Assembly: GCA_026770585.1 (NCBI GenBank)
Contig: MU646968.1
Span: 111,682 to 126,708 of the forward strand
Source: Baffinella frigidus
Lineage: Eukaryota; Cryptophyceae; Cryptomonadales; Baffinellaceae
Reading direction: 5' to 3'
Length of the DNA stretch: 15,027 nt
The notes under the pieces are model-generated. The model did no database searches, was not told the origin of the DNA, and saw only the letters and a program-made list of their open reading frames with translations. Shown one piece after another: positions 1-7,010 of the stretch (within the stretch, counting starts at the first letter, position 1; every line of letters starts with the position of its first letter). The position numbers and the translations under genes are program-made.

Positions 1-104
1 ACCCCAAACCCCAAACCCCAAACCCACACCCCAAACCCCAAACCCCACACCCCAAACCCCAAACCCCAAACCCCAAACCCCACACCCCAAACCCCAAACC
101 CCAA
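1..104 (+). repeat. degenerate telomere-like CCCCAAA array
   Basis: A run of CCCCAAA heptamers is interrupted by ACCCACA variants. Read on the other strand it is TTTGGGG, a one-base variant of the TTTAGGG telomere repeat that recurs further in. The C-rich strand on the left side is the orientation expected at a left chromosome end, but the units are degenerate, so subtelomeric or interstitial origin is equally possible. Confidence 0.8.
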
Positions 105-225
105 ATGCAGGGGATCGATGCAGTGACGTGGCGCTTCTCGAAGAGGCTCAACTCGCTCACGCAGATCCTCACGCGACAGTACATGCACTGGCTCAAGCCC
201 ATGGAGGTCGAAAGCCCCACAGTCT

Positions 226-302
226 CTCAGATCAGGATAATTTCTCAAATTAGAATAATTTCTCAAATTAGAATAATTTGCACTCTCGAATTAGAATAAT
301 TT
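226..302 (+). repeat. 18-bp tandem repeat, about four units
   Basis: Units of the form CTCAAATTAGAATAATTT start at 226, 244, 262 and 285. The last is offset by five extra bases. The final unit is also the outer left arm of the foldback at 282-597, so the tandem expansion probably arose from the end of that element. Confidence 0.85.
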
Positions 303-597
303 GAATCAGATGAGTTTGGGGTTTCTCTTCGGTTAAGTTGTGACACAACTCTTCGGTTAAGTGGTGATGCCTGGCTCTGGGTAGGCTACATGGGTACCTC
401 GCTCATGAGAAACTACCCCCCCCCCTAGGAACACCAAAGGACCCTAGGCATAGCCTTACTTCAGGGTCCTAGGAGGAGGCGATTTCGTATGAGCGAGGTA
501 CCCATGCACCTTACCCAGAGCCGGATATCACCGACTTACAACGTAACCGAAGAGACAACTCGAACTGGTCTGATTCAAATTATTCTAATTCGAGAGT
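282..597. mobile_element. composite foldback element enclosing a family A palindrome
   Basis: Outer arms at 282-310 and 569-597 are perfect 29-bp reverse complements. Inside them the arms continue imperfectly: CTCTTCGGTTAAGT and CTCTGGGTA pair with CGTAACCGAAGAG and TTACCCAGAG. The centre is a family A palindrome at 389-506. The left arm carries an extra copy of CTCTTCGGTTAAGT, at about 334-347 and 350-363. The long stem suggests either one large foldback element or a family A copy that acquired new flanks as an inverted duplication. No coding capacity. Confidence 0.8.
389..506. mobile_element. family A palindrome, copy A1
   Basis: Ends are CATGGGTACCTCGCTCAT and its complement, with the C-run, CCTAGG and GGGTCCTAGG core seen in all family A copies. 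TA precedes the left end at 387-388, but CA rather than TA follows the right end. The pairing runs on into the flanks, so this copy forms the heart of the 282-597 foldback rather than a simple TA insertion. Confidence 0.8.
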
Positions 598-647
598 TCA
601 AATGATGCGAGGATCTTCTGCTCGCGTGCCGCCTCCCTAGAGGCCGC

Positions 648-772
648 TGGTAGAAAGACTGCTCGGAAGAGTCATCGATGTGTGTGCTCCCGGGTCACCC
701 TGCGTTTTTCGTGGCACGACTGTTGACTACTTTGAGTTTTCCTGGTAGAAAGACTGCTCGGAAGAGGCATCG
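648..772 (+). repeat. 30-bp direct repeat, period 95
   Basis: Segments 648-677 and 743-772 (TGGTAGAAAGACTGCTCGGA and onward) differ at one of 30 positions. A weaker third version, CTGCTCGGATCAGTCAT, lies near 821-837. The short open frames here are consistent with repeat-driven chance frames; no protein family is recognised. Confidence 0.75.
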
Positions 773-844
773 TCCTGGTGCGAAACCGCATGGTTTAGTC
801 AAGTGCGTGGGATTTTTAAGCCTGCTCGGATCAGTCATTGGACG

Positions 845-1430
845 TGGAAAGCACGAGGACTTGCGCGAGGAGTCGCGTTTCACCGGGTCACGCACACACA
901 TTTAGTACCACGAACCGAAACGCCGCGTTCTGAAATTCGCACGTGTGCCCTGGCGTGGGCACCAGGTGTCGCCTATTTGACTTTTGGCGAATCGCGGCGG
1001 AATTCCGTGCGTGCTCTCCCAAAGTGGCCGATCCGTGGTACACATAATAGAACGACGCTGTGTCGGCAGCTGAACCCTAGCCTTTCGCGTGGCAGGTGCT
1101 GCTTCACTGAACGATATTGTACTTTTCGGGTCAGCGCCGATTTTGGGTCGGGGTCGGGGAGTCGGGAAAAATCGAAAATATCGAAAAAGGGCTCTAGTAT
1201 TCGTGACATATTATGGGTGGGGGGTGCATCTTGTCATCATATCGATGCATAAGATAGCATTAAACTTTAGATGGACGCACCAATTATCGAGATTTTCATT
1301 TCCCGACACCCCGACCCGACCTCGAGAAAATCCGCGCTGACCCGAAAAGTACAATACCCCTGGCGCTGGTCCACAACAGTGGAAAACACGAGGCGTTGCG
1401 TGTCACCGGGTCACGCACACACATCTAGCA
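845..1430 (+). repeat. direct repeats flanking family I
   Basis: Segments 845-910 and 1380-1430 share TGGAAA-CACGAGG, then CACCGGGTCACGCACACAC and TAGYACC. They are direct copies of about 50-65 bp, the first with extra bases near its middle. They bracket the family I foldback at 1117-1354 plus unique sequence. A partly inverted relative, GGGTCACCCTGCG after TGTGTGTGCTCCC, lies near 677-706. Confidence 0.6.
1117..1354. mobile_element. family I foldback element, TA-flanked
   Basis: Left end TTGTACTTTTCGGGTCAGCG pairs with the right end CGCTGACCCGAAAAGTACAA. Arms extend about 65-70 bp on each side with mismatches, through GTCGGG-rich and ATCGAAAAT-like segments. The element is flanked by TA at 1115-1116 and 1355-1356. 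The centre is unpaired AT-rich sequence. The structure fits a non-autonomous TA-target inverted-repeat element. It is a single copy here and carries no transposase. Confidence 0.75.
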
Positions 1431-1805
1431 CCCCGGCACCACCGGGACATACATTACACACACACGCCCCTGTCACTGATTTATACTCTAGTCAATTTTT
1501 GATGGTCAAACGTATCCCTTATGTGCCTGGGTCATCCTGAGATGACAAAAGGCTCAAATGTCAACTTTAGCATTTTCTAATTAGGCCGCCTCTTAATGGA
1601 AAATTATGAAAAAAACACCAGCTTGTCAGGCTTGCTAAGCTGAACAAATTGAGTAATTGGTGCTCAACGAATTGAGAAATTCCTGATTTATGAGACCCGG
1701 AAAACCGTCCTCCGCTAAATTGGAATCCCTACACCTGATTCCTGCTAAAAAAAATGATCACGTACCTTTTTCGGCAGATAAGGGATAAATTCCCGTGGTG
1801 GTACT
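1431..1805. other. no gene seen; AT-rich intergenic sequence
   Basis: This stretch has short frames only and no recognisable RNA gene. Minor features are two ATTGAG-containing imperfect repeats near 1650-1680 and short poly-A runs. It separates the family I neighbourhood from the tandem hairpins at 1806. Confidence 0.6.
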
Positions 1806-1855
1806 GAAAGTTGACTTCAAAAGAAGTCAAGAAAGTTGACTTCAAAAGAAGTCAA
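1806..1855. repeat. perfect 25-bp tandem duplication with hairpin units
   Basis: Units 1806-1830 and 1831-1855 are identical. Each contains TTGACTTC-AAAA-GAAGTCAA, a stem with a four-base loop, so the pair can form two adjacent small hairpins. Confidence 0.85.
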
Positions 1856-1875
1856 CTTTGTGAACCCCAACCCCC

Positions 1876-1894
1876 TGCACCAGGTCCTGGTGCA
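1876..1894. repeat. short perfect palindrome
   Basis: TGCACCAGG-T-CCTGGTGCA is a perfect 9-bp inverted repeat around one base. No role is evident. Confidence 0.6.
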
Positions 1895-1928
1895 CAGAAC
1901 GATACCCCCCGCGCTGGTCCGGCGATTA

Positions 1929-2227
1929 ACGCTCTTCCTCAAGCCCCTCCGCGTGGCCATCCAACCCTTTGCGAAAATGGCCACGGCGGTACACTCTCAT
2001 CCCTCAACCCTAAGTGTTTTTTGGGAATCCCGTAGTTTCTGGGGGATGGTCCCGCAGCGTCTTGTGGGGAATTCCGCAGTGGTGTTGGGGAATCCTGTAG
2101 TGGGTTGTGGGAACCCCGCAGTGTTTGGGGGGGATTTCGGGAATGGGTTTGGAGGAATCGCGGGGCGTGACGCTCTTCCGCAAGCCTCTTCGACATCCAA
2201 TCCTTCGCCAAGGTGGCTACCGCGGTA
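1929..2227 (+). repeat. duplicated block around a degenerate minisatellite
   Basis: Segments 1929-1991 and 2170-2227 are direct copies at roughly 80% identity. Both start ACGCTCTTCC and end CGCGGTA or GGCGGTA after a CATCCAA-C-CTT core. Between them, about 2017-2160, are five to six units of roughly 21-27 bp of the form TGGGGAATYCYGYAGTG. The open frames crossing this block owe their length to the periodic units and are not convincing genes. Confidence 0.7.
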
Positions 2228-2267
2228 TGTCCCAGTCTATTTGGCCTCACCGATTCGGCGCACCGGT

Positions 2268-2332
2268 TTAGGGTTTGGGGTTTAGGGTTTAGAGTTTAGG
2301 GTGTAGGGTTGAGGGTTGAGGGTTAAGGGGTT
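2268..2332 (-). repeat. interstitial telomere-type tract (TTTAGGG on + strand)
   Basis: Contains TTTAGGG, TTTGGGG, TTTAGAG, TGTAGGG and TTGAGGG units. The G-rich strand is the + strand, opposite to the tracts at 1-104 and 3797-4145. Degeneracy indicates an old interstitial tract. Confidence 0.85.
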
Positions 2333-2369
2333 ACCCTCTGCAGGGTTCGGTGGCTTTCAGGAGCGTCAA

Positions 2370-2470
2370 GTACACTCTGAGCCAGAACATTTCACCTAAA
2401 CCAACCCCCCCTGAAAACCAGAGCCTTAAGTCAAATGCTTGCTCCCAGAGCAGGTCCATCTAAACGAAAT
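2370..2470 (+). repeat. dispersed repeat family G, copy G1
   Basis: About 100 bp matching 11868-11969 in the same orientation. Shared blocks include GAGCCAGAACATTTC, CCCCCTGAAAACCAG, CCTTAAGTCAAATGC and GTCCATCTAAACGAAAT. The inverted right arm seen in G2 is poorly preserved here, so this looks like an older or truncated copy. Confidence 0.8.
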
Positions 2471-2589
2471 GGCAACTTACTGCCGAGGATTGGCTTTGTT
2501 AACTTGAGGTAACACATCCTGGCTGGCAGTCCAGTATTGAGCGCAGTCCCGCCCAGCAAACGTTTTTCAGTAACGCGACCCCCTTCCCT

Positions 2590-2800
2590 CCACACGAGAA
2601 TGCTGGAGGGGCCTATTTACATGTGGAAAAAAAAGTTGTAGATATTTGTACCAGGATAAGGTAAAGTAACCTCGTGCCTGGAAGAATTTATGACAGGCGC
2701 GAGGTTAATTTTATCTTATCCTGGTACAAATTTGAGCATTTGTGTAGTAAAGACTTTATATGTTCGGTTTTAAATAGGCCCATCTAGCATTCTCGAGTGG
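2590..2800. mobile_element. family D foldback element, copy D1
   Basis: Ends are CCACACGAGAATGCTGGA at left and TCTAGCATTCTCGAGTGG at right, with GGGCCTATTT pairing next. An inner stem, TTTGTACCAGGATAAG with CTTATCCTGGTACAAA, encloses a CCTCG-rich third stem. A two-base direct repeat, CT, flanks it (2588-2589, 2801-2802). It contains GTGTAGTAAAGA, related to the motif shared among these elements. Confidence 0.8.
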
Positions 2801-2909
2801 CTATGAAGGGCTTCAACTTCAAATATTCTGACCTTGAAAATATTCTCACTTTGGTAAGAAATTCATATTTTGACTTTGGTAACAAAAACAGGGGGTTTTC
2901 TTCGACCGG

Positions 2910-3096
2910 CCACTCGAGAATGCTGGAGGATCCTTTTTACATGTGGGGTTATAAACATTTGTACCAGGATAGGGCATTCCAACCCCGCGCCTGGTATAAT
3001 TACTAGCATGACCAATTTTCAACGAAACGTACTACAGAAATGCCGACTTGTAAAAAGAAACGGTTTTAAATAGGCCCCTCTAGCATTCTCGTGTGG
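2910..3096. mobile_element. family D foldback element, copy D2
   Basis: Ends CCACTCGAGAATGCTGGA and TCTAGCATTCTCGTGTGG match D1, with GTACCAGGATAGG inside. The flanking two-base repeat is GG (2908-2909, 3097-3098). It lies 109 bp after D1 in the same arrangement, with internal divergence on the right side. No coding capacity. Confidence 0.8.
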
Positions 3097-3175
3097 GGAA
3101 TGGCTCAAACGACCGCCTCAAAACTAAAACATCGCATTCACGATTTGGTCGTCCACAGGGATCGGTGGCTGTCTG

Positions 3176-3236
3176 GAGCGTCCTCTCCCCCCTGGTCCGC
3201 GCGGTTGCCGCACGGTCGCAACAGGCACAACCCCTA
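3176..3236 (+). other. unoccupied duplicate of the D6/B1 insertion locus
   Basis: This segment (GAGCGTCCTC, then CCCCTGGTCCGCGCGGTTGC and CGCACGGTCGC) is nearly the same as the sequence broken into three pieces at 3371-3380, 3586-3604 and 3745-3780. The downstream copy has a family D element after its TC and a family B element at its GCGC. This copy has neither, so it acts as a natural empty site for both insertions. Confidence 0.8.
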
Positions 3237-3237
3237 T

Positions 3238-3370
3238 CCACACGAGGCGCATCAAACACCCTTTTTAAAACCCGAAAGGCTGTACAAGTGGGACGTGTGT
3301 AGTAATTTTCATAGGAGTGTCACGTCCCCGCCCGCTTTTCGGGCGGCCACGTGACCACATCCCACACAGA
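3238..3370. mobile_element. family D-like element, copy D4 (right arm lost)
   Basis: Starts CCACACGAGGCGCATC and matches 5214-5341 over about 125 bp, including GTGTAGTAATTTTC and a GC-rich inner hairpin, CCGCCCGCTTTTCGGGCGG, flanked by CACGT-type halves. The right terminal arm seen in D5 is missing; sequence passes into the duplicated locus near 3371. Confidence 0.7.
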
Positions 3371-3380
3371 GAGCGTCCTC

Positions 3381-3585
3381 CCCTCGAGGCTGGAAGAGGG
3401 GGTATTTTAAACGTGGGGTTGTTAAATTCAGTACCAGTCACGGGCATGCTTGGTCACGTTGCTCCAGTTATAACTTGAGCAACGTGACCCAACGCCCCTA
3501 GTTGTATGAAAATTGCTACATTTTTTTTTTTACTTGTAAAAGAAGCTCTGTTTTAAAATGGTCCCACTTCTAAAGCCTCGAGTGG
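3381..3585. mobile_element. family D foldback element, copy D6, with empty site
   Basis: Left CCCTCGAGGCTGGAAGAGG and right CTTCTAAAGCCTCGAGTGG pair, followed by TTTTAAA stems. The inner hairpin is TTGGTCACGTTGCTC with GAGCAACGTGACCCAA (3450-3464, 3477-3492). It is flanked by TC at 3379-3380 and 3586-3587. The paralogous locus at 3176-3236 shows the sequence without the element and one TC fewer, supporting a two-base target duplication. Confidence 0.8.
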
Positions 3586-3604
3586 TCTTCCCCCTGGTCC
3601 GCGC

Positions 3605-3744
3605 TTATCCGGGGAAACCTATTTTTCTTTAGTTTGAGGTCAACGAAAATTACTACACGGTTCGTTCTTATTAGTAATACTAAAGCAGTCGTGTGGTAAT
3701 TTTCCTTGCCATCAAACTAAAGAAAAATTGGTTTCCCCGGATAA
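3605..3744. mobile_element. family B 140-bp inverted-repeat element, copy B1
   Basis: Ends are TTATCCGGGGAAACC and GGTTTCCCCGGATAA. The arms match at 32 of the first 33 positions and continue imperfectly to about 55 bp. Flanked by GCGC at 3601-3604 and 3745-3748; the unoccupied paralogous locus has a single GCGC at 3199-3202. Copy B2 at 5409-5548 is the same length in the opposite orientation and about 96% identical by eye. GAAAATTACTACAC and GTGTGGTAATTTTC lie at the loop side of the arms. Confidence 0.9.
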
Positions 3745-3796
3745 GCGCGGTTGCCGCACGGTCCCGCCAGGTGCAACCCCTCACAAAACTTGGGGT

Positions 3797-4145
3797 GGAA
3801 ACCCTAAACCCTACACCCTACATCCTAAACCCTAAACCCTACGCCCTACACCCTCAACCCTAAGCCCTAAATCCTTAAGCCGCCCGGTCGCACCAGGTAA
3901 ACCCTACACCCTAAACCCTTAACCCTAAACCCTTAACCCTAGACCCTTAACCCTAAACCCTTAACCCTACACCCTAAACCTTAAACCCTAAACCCTAAAC
4001 CCTAAACCCTAAACCCTAAACCCCAAACCCTTAGCCCTAAACCCTAAACCCTCAACCCCATACCCCATACCCCATACCCCAAACCCCAAACCCCAAGACC
4101 CAAAACCTTAACCCCACACCCTCAACCCCAAACCCTCAACCCCAC
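3797..4145 (+). repeat. interstitial telomere-type tract (CCCTAAA on + strand)
   Basis: About 350 bp of CCCTAAA with CCCTACA, CCCTTAA, CCCCAAA and CCCCATA variants. The cleanest run, near 3984-4020, is several exact CCCTAAA units. An unrelated insert near 3880-3898 (GCCGCCCGGTCGCACCAGG) resembles the flank of the B1 locus. It is the longest telomeric tract in the window. Confidence 0.9.
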
Positions 4146-4327
4146 ACGTTTCCACCAGGTGCAAAAGTGGTTGCTGGACCACATTGGGAGCGCGCACGTG
4201 CAGAAACTCGCGTCTCTTTTTGGGAGGAAGGCGGGGCTCGGTACCAACCTGAAACCTTGAACCCTGGACCCGAAGCCCGAAACACGCGTCGACGCCCGAT
4301 TTCCAGCTCTGCCTCAGTAAAAATGCA

Positions 4328-4400
4328 CTCGCCATAAAACACATTTAGAGCAGAAACTCGGATATATAACAAGGCAACTAAAATATTTTTTTATGGCGAG
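4328..4400. repeat. 12-bp inverted repeat
   Basis: CTCGCCATAAAA (4328-4339) pairs perfectly with TTTTATGGCGAG (4389-4400), with AT-rich sequence between. It is compact enough to be a small foldback element, but no flanking duplication is clear. Confidence 0.6.
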
Positions 4401-4479
4401 CCCAGGTTTGCTCAGGTAGACCTAGGAATTGTGGCGAAGCGGGTTTCATAGATGTTGGCCACAGCAACAATCTCATCCG

Positions 4480-4616
4480 GACGAGTATTTGACTCAAATA
4501 CGATTTCTAGGACCTGGCAACGAAAATTACTACACAGTTGGTTCATAAAATTAATAGTAAAACCGGGTGTGTCGTAAAATTCGTTGCCAAGATCGTATGT
4601 GAGTCAAATACTCGTC
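4480..4616. mobile_element. foldback element related to family B in its core
   Basis: Arms GACGAGTATTTGACTCAAAT and ATGTGAGTCAAATACTCGTC pair over about 25 bp. Inside are GGCAACGAAAATTACTACAC and its divergent partner GTGTGTCGTAAAATTCGTTG. The inner part resembles the B1 and B2 cores, but the ends are different. No convincing target duplication. Confidence 0.7.
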
Positions 4617-4810
4617 GCGATTAAATCAAACAGCTGAACCGTGGACGTGTGCCGGTGTTTCGCGGAAACATCCGGCTGCCGGATGTGCTATCACACCCTG
4701 TGTTGGAATGCTACCTACCAATTGCCTACCCGCGCATGCCATCCACACACAGACCCTGATAGACACTGGGGTCTAGAAGCACCGAGAGAGCGCATCGTGT
4801 CATCCATAGT

Positions 4811-4985
4811 TTGGGGTCTAGGAATCAGGGTTTAGGGGTTAGGGTTGGGGTTTATAAAATGCCATCCATGTGACGATCCACCGAAGGCCCTCGACACTGA
4901 ACCCCAAACCCCCAAACCCTACACCCAAACCCTAAACTCTAAACCCAAAACCCAAAACCCAAAACCCAAACCCAAAACCCAAAAC
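4811..4985. repeat. head-to-head telomere-type tracts
   Basis: G-rich TTTAGGG-like units (4811-4855) are followed, after about 45 bp of non-repeat sequence, by C-rich CCCTAAA- and CCCAAA-like units (4899-4985). The order TTTAGGG then CCCTAAA on one strand is the arrangement left by end-to-end telomere joining, although both tracts are short and degenerate. Confidence 0.75.
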
Positions 4986-5213
4986 ACAACATCTTCCAGG
5001 GCGGGATTCTCTGAAAAGGATCCTTCCCCAAACCACACAGCAGACTTCGAGAGGATTTCGAATAACCCCTAAGCGATAAGACACACGACCCTACGGTAGG
5101 CAATGGCGTAGGGACATAGGGGGGTTCCTACGGATAAGGTAACGGAAACTCGGGCATTTCCTGCCCGAACATCCCTTCGTAGCCCGCTGTGTGGACTGTA
5201 CACCCCAAACTAT
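4986..5213. other. no gene seen; repeat-flank sequence
   Basis: The segment CAGGGCGGGATTCTCTGAAA near 4997 recurs as CAGGGCGGGATTCGCTGGGA near 5877, in both cases next to telomere-type tracts. CCTTCGTAGCCCGCTGTGTGG near 5174 resembles CCTTCGAAGCCCACTGTGTGG near 8755. A small hairpin, TCGGGCATTTCCTGCCCGA, lies near 5151-5169. Confidence 0.55.
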
Positions 5214-5393
5214 CCACACGAGGCGGATCACACACCCTTGTTAACCCCCGAAATTCTGTACACGTGGGAATGGTGTAGTAATTTTCATTGGAGTGTCACT
5301 TCCCCGCCCGCTTCTCCGGCGGCCACGTGACCACATCCCGTACAAAACGCCTTCAATCGACTTTTAAAAAGGGTGTTGCATCAGCCCCCTGGG
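5214..5393. mobile_element. family D-like foldback element, copy D5
   Basis: Starts CCACACGAGGCGGATCAC. The left arm ACACCCTTGTTAA pairs weakly with TTTTAAAAAGGGTGTTGCAT on the right. The middle contains GTGTAGTAATTTTC and CCCGCCCGCTTCTCCGGCGG between CACTT and CACGTG halves. It is the better preserved partner of D4. The right terminus is degraded and no target duplication is legible. Confidence 0.7.
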
Positions 5394-5408
5394 TTATACG
5401 CCCCAACC

Positions 5409-5548
5409 TTATCCGGGGAAACCTATTTTTCTTTAGTTTGATGGCCACGAAAAGTACTACACAACTGCTTTAGTATTACTAATAAGAACGAACCGTGTAG
5501 TAATTTTCGTTGACCTCAAACTAAAGAAAAATAGGTTTCCCCGGATAA
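5409..5548. mobile_element. family B 140-bp inverted-repeat element, copy B2
   Basis: Same ends and exactly the same length as B1, in the opposite orientation. About six differences were counted by eye, all in the left part, while the rest (about 85 bp) is identical. Flanked by AACC at 5405-5408 and 5549-5552. Two copies with different four-base duplications (GCGC and AACC) fix the boundaries of this family. Confidence 0.9.
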
Positions 5549-5556
5549 AACCCCTA

Positions 5557-5676
5557 CAGGGGTACCTCGCTCATAAGAAACCGCCTCCTCCTAGGACCCT
5601 GCAGAAGACATATGCCTAGGGCCCCTACGGTGGTCCAGGTGGGGGGGTGCTGTTTTTGATGAGCGAGGTACCCCTC
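5557..5676. mobile_element. family A palindrome, copy A2
   Basis: Ends CAGGGGTACCTCGCTCATAA and GATGAGCGAGGTACCCCTC; flanked by TA at 5555-5556 and 5677-5678. It begins eight bases after the end of B2, and its right TA is immediately followed by D3, so three elements stand almost end to end. Confidence 0.85.
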
Positions 5677-5678
5677 TA

Positions 5679-5858
5679 CCACACGAGGCTGATCGAGCAC
5701 CCAATTCAAAAGTTCAAAAGTTCACAATCTATTCAGCATGTAGTAATTTTGGTTGGGTTGGTCACGTATCGCGCCGCTTTTCGGCGCGACACGTGACCAA
5801 CCCAATGAAAGCGCCTACACTCGACTTGAATTCTGCGTGGTTGGATAGCCTCGTGTGG
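5679..5858. mobile_element. family D foldback element, copy D3
   Basis: CCACACGAGGCTGATC pairs with GGATAGCCTCGTGTGG, then AATTCAA with TTGAATT. The inner stem, TTGGGTTGGTCACGT (5753-5767) with ACGTGACCAACCCAA (5791-5805), encloses CGCGCCGCTTTTCGGCGCG. TA on both sides (5677-5678, shared with A2, and 5859-5860). It carries ATGTAGTAATTTTG. Confidence 0.85.
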
Positions 5859-5935
5859 TAACCCCCCAAACGATGCAGGGCGGGATTCGCTGGGAAGGGT
5901 CGCGGGGCAAAACCTCGGAACCCTCCACAGGTACC

Positions 5936-6148
5936 TCTAAACCCTACACCCTAAACCCTACACCCTACACCCTACACCCTACACCCTACACCCTAAACCC
6001 TAAACCCTAAACCCTAAACCCTACACCCTACACCCTAAACCCCAGACCCTGAACCCTAAATCCCAAATCCTGAACCCTAAACCCTCAACCCTCAACCCCA
6101 AACACTAAACTCAAAACCCTGGACCTTAAACCCTAAACCCTAAACGCT
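5936..6148 (+). repeat. interstitial telomere-type tract (CCCTAAA on + strand)
   Basis: Alternating CCCTAAA and CCCTACA units, clean around 5996-6022, becoming degenerate toward 6148. Same orientation as the tract at 3797-4145. Confidence 0.9.
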
Positions 6149-6247
6149 ATACAGGGTGTTCACCTCAACCAGGAAGCGCCTGGGCTCCTTCTCACTCGCA
6201 TCATGTCTCCCTGCCGCGTTTCTCCCTTCACCAGGCGTCGAAAGGTA

Positions 6248-6410
6248 GAGCGCTTGCGGGAAAACTTGGCCGATTTTAACGAGAAATGTTTTCAGAAATT
6301 CAGAGCTTTTGTACCAGGACGTGACATGAAACCGGTCCATCTAAACGATTCTGGTACAAATTCTGAAAACATTTCTCGTTGAAATCGGCCAAGTTTTCCC
6401 GCAAGCGCTC
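6248..6410. mobile_element. family E foldback element, copy E1
   Basis: Arms of about 50 bp are nearly perfect. They start GAGCGCTTGCGGGAAAAC and end GTTTTCCCGCAAGCGCTC. An inner stem, TTGTACCAGGA with TTCTGGTACAA, surrounds the loop. Flanked by TA at 6246-6247 and 6411-6412. The loop contains GTCCATCTAAACGA (6335-6348), also found in family G and at 7477. A short reverse-strand frame across the arm is not credible as a gene. Confidence 0.85.
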
Positions 6411-6461
6411 TATGCCTGTAGGGTCCTAGAAGGATGCCTTGGGCGTCTAGGGATGACGTTA

Positions 6462-6575
6462 CAGGGGTACCTCGCTCATAAGAAACCGCACCCCCCCAGG
6501 TCTATACAGGACCATGCCTAGGGCCCCATGGTGGTCCTAGAGGGGGGGCGGTTTCTTATAAGCGAGGTACCCCTG
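6462..6575. mobile_element. family A palindrome, copy A3
   Basis: Ends CAGGGGTACCTCGCTCATAA and TTATAAGCGAGGTACCCCTG; TA at 6460-6461 and 6576-6577. 114 bp with the usual C-run, CCTAGG core and G-run. Confidence 0.9.
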
Positions 6576-6576
6576 T

Positions 6577-7010
6577 AGGGTCCAGGTCCACGCCTCAATC
6601 AGCAAGCGCTTCGACTCATTCTTTCTCACATCATATCCGCTACCGAGCGAGGACGGGACACAATTTTAAAAACTTTAACCTGAATCCTGAAGGAAATGCA
6701 CTTTTAAAATGAAAAGCGAGGACCGGAATCCCGGTCCTGACTGTCTTATATGTGCTGAGTTGGCTCGACAGCGGCTCCCTTGGCGTTCAAAGAACCGCAT
6801 ATTCTAATTGTTTAAATCAACAGGCCCCCTTCACTAGGCGTAGAAAGACATGACTTTAGGGAGAGGCGTGCCTTTAGGGTTGAGGTGACGTTCCGGTCTA
6901 GGCGGACGACTTTAGCGTCTAGGGTGTAGGGTTTCGAATGGTTACCATTATAATCATGTCTGATTCCACAAGGCGTCGAAAGTTATGACTTTAGGGGAAG
7001 GGACGACTGC
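6577..7010. repeat. degenerate repeat region without genes
   Basis: AGGCGTMGAAAG followed by ATGACTTTAGGG occurs at about 6835-6867 and 6971-7002 (period 136). A related AGGCGTCGAAAGG lies at 6233-6245. TTCACC-like lead-ins and scattered TTTAGGG/GTAGGG units (6866-6933) suggest eroded subtelomere-type repeats. A small hairpin, AGGACCGG-AATC-CCGGTCCT, lies at 6719-6738. Confidence 0.6.

Noticed and set aside
1-104. True chromosome end
   Set aside because: The orientation fits, but units are degenerate CCCCAAA variants and similar tracts lie deep in the window. The window edge cannot be told from a contig cut.
803-1252. 149-codon forward frame
   Set aside because: It runs from a direct repeat into the left arm of family I, overlaps other frames on both strands and shows no domain or codon bias.
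1836-2285. 149-codon forward frame with Gly/Val/Phe periodicity
   Set aside because: The periodic peptide mirrors the minisatellite at 2017-2160 and the frame runs into a telomere-type tract.
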